DNA from: Mesorhizobium terrae
GTDB lineage: Bacteria; Pseudomonadota; Alphaproteobacteria; Rhizobiales; Rhizobiaceae
Reading direction: 5' to 3'
NCBI RefSeq assembly: GCF_008727715.1
Contig: NZ_CP044218.1
Location: forward strand, 5,377,501 to 5,441,500
DNA: 64,000 bases
In this document: positions 63,365-64,000 of the stretch, piece after piece
Position numbering within the stretch: position 1 is the first letter of the stretch
Layout: each line of letters starts with the position of its first letter
The notes under the pieces: model-generated
The model's database searches: none
Told to the model about the DNA's origin: nothing
What the model saw: only the letters and a program-made list of their open reading frames with translations
Program-made: the position numbers and the translations under genes

Positions 63365-63414
63365 CGAGGTCTCCTATGGCCGCCGTTCCGAACCCGTCCG
63401 GAAGGAGTTCGCCC

Positions 63415-63861
63415 ATGGCCTCTCCCGTTACCGATGCGCGTATCACGACCCTCGTTAGTCGTCTGATCGAAGCCAATGAGCTCGAGATTGCCGCACGGGA
63501 GCGCGAGGACACGCGTGCAGGAAACCGTCAGGTGGATCGGATGCGGCTCGTGCTGGATGAGCTTGTTAACTCCCCAATCGGGCGCGATACACTTGAGCGT
63601 CTGATGACACATGAGATGCCCGAAGTGCGCCTGCGCGCGGCCGGCCGAGTTATGGGGTGGGCGCCCAAAAAAGCCATTCCTGTACTCGGATCTCTGGTCG
63701 CCAATTGGATGCCGAAAGACCCGAAAAAGGGATATGTCGCCGTTGGCCTTTCTGCCGGCTGGAAACTCTACGAATACTTCGGCGTCAAGGATTTCGACCA
63801 CAATAAGCTCATCGAGCCGTTGCGCACCTATGGGATCGAGCTGCCGAGGCGGCCAGACTAG
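63415..63861 (+). CDS. DUF2019-like (HEAT-type) protein
   Basis: A 148-residue soluble helical protein. LMTHEMPEVRLRAAGRVMGWAPKKAIPVLGSL is a HEAT-like repeat typical of DUF2019 proteins, and the first 60 residues are an amphipathic helix pair with many charged residues. An AAGGAG ribosome binding site 8 nt before ATG 63415 decides the start; the frame is open much further upstream through the exported-protein region. The function is unknown; HEAT repeats usually mediate protein contacts, and some such small proteins are immunity-like. Confidence 0.7.
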   Translation: MASPVTDARITTLVSRLIEANELEIAAREREDTRAGNRQVDRMRLVLDELVNSPIGRDTLERLMTHEMPEVRLRAAGRVMGWAPKKAIPVLGSLVANWMPKDPKKGYVAVGLSAGWKLYEYFGVKDFDHNKLIEPLRTYGIELPRRPD

Positions 63862-63949
63862 CAGCGGAACAATCGAAGACGCGACCGGCGCGCGATGGCG
63901 CGCCGGCAGCACCACAACTACCCGGTACCAACACGAGGAAAGACTACCG

Positions 63950-64000
63950 ATGCAATTCCATCGCGGCCGCCTGATCGACCATATCCATCTGCGCGCGGCC
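63950..64000 (+). CDS. probable VOC-family protein, 5' end only
   Basis: The first 17 codons read MQFHRGRLIDHIHLRAA, with the early histidine after Asp-His-Ile typical of the start of glyoxalase/VOC-fold proteins, and a GAGGAA site lies 10 nt upstream. The gene runs out of the window. Confidence 0.55.
   Translation, partial: MQFHRGRLIDHIHLRAA

Overview
The window is GC-rich chromosomal DNA of an alphaproteobacterium of the order Rhizobiales, most likely Mesorhizobium or a close relative. The grounds are the conserved block rpoZ-rsh-pyrE-DUF2062-acpS-lepB-rnc-era with recO beyond it, three Omp2-type (porin_2) porins with almost identical N-termini, several ATGA-overlapping operons, and close protein resemblance to Mesorhizobium families. 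This placement is inference from gene content; no database search was run.

Layout. 1-4000: an HxlR regulator, a DUF3303 protein, a two-gene operon (RimK-like ATP-grasp ligase plus a GNAT/C39-peptidase fusion) and a small membrane protein. 4056-6222: an anti-sigma/ECF sigma pair with an ECF-type promoter, and an outer-membrane beta-barrel protein. 6468-9793: a giant DUF2339 membrane protein, a PaaI-type thioesterase and recO. 10678-12908: a porin and an orphan MbcA/ParS/Xre antitoxin-like gene, lying between recO and era. 13001-19843: the housekeeping block from era back to rpoZ. 20101-26382: NYN-domain protein, family-5 uracil-DNA glycosylase, smpB, dapA, lytic transglycosylase and an alpha/beta hydrolase. 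26491-30736: a tyrosine recombinase, then two divergent porins around tRNA-Ser(GCT); the two porins share a 215-bp perfect inverted repeat. 30892-33909: a HisC-like aminotransferase, a histidine phosphatase lacking its catalytic histidine, and a sterol-desaturase-family protein.

33906-45499 is a peptidoglycan-sugar recycling locus. A divergent RpiR/MurR-type regulator faces a murA paralogue, a BadF-type kinase, murQ, a peptide-type ABC importer (binding protein, two permeases, a fused double ATPase), a serine beta-lactamase-like hydrolase and anmK. Both forward promoters carry GGAAT-ATTCC-type palindromes at the same distance from a TTGACA -35 box. Together the genes could import muropeptides or anhydro-MurNAc and convert them to GlcNAc-6-phosphate.

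45536-50649: a GNAT gene, a FecBCD/BtuFCD-type importer behind a cobalamin riboswitch, and a COG0523 GTPase behind a Zur-like palindrome. 50888-53587: a MocR-type regulator divergent from a double-SIS isomerase-like protein. 54157-56016: a TetR regulator with two membrane proteins. 56245-64000: a leucine/isovalerate catabolic locus (TetR, isovaleryl-CoA dehydrogenase, a DUF1444-like exported protein, methylcrotonyl-CoA carboxylase beta subunit). It is interrupted by an antisense PcfJ-like gene pair, and small genes and a short mccB-like remnant follow it. The window ends inside a probable VOC-family gene.
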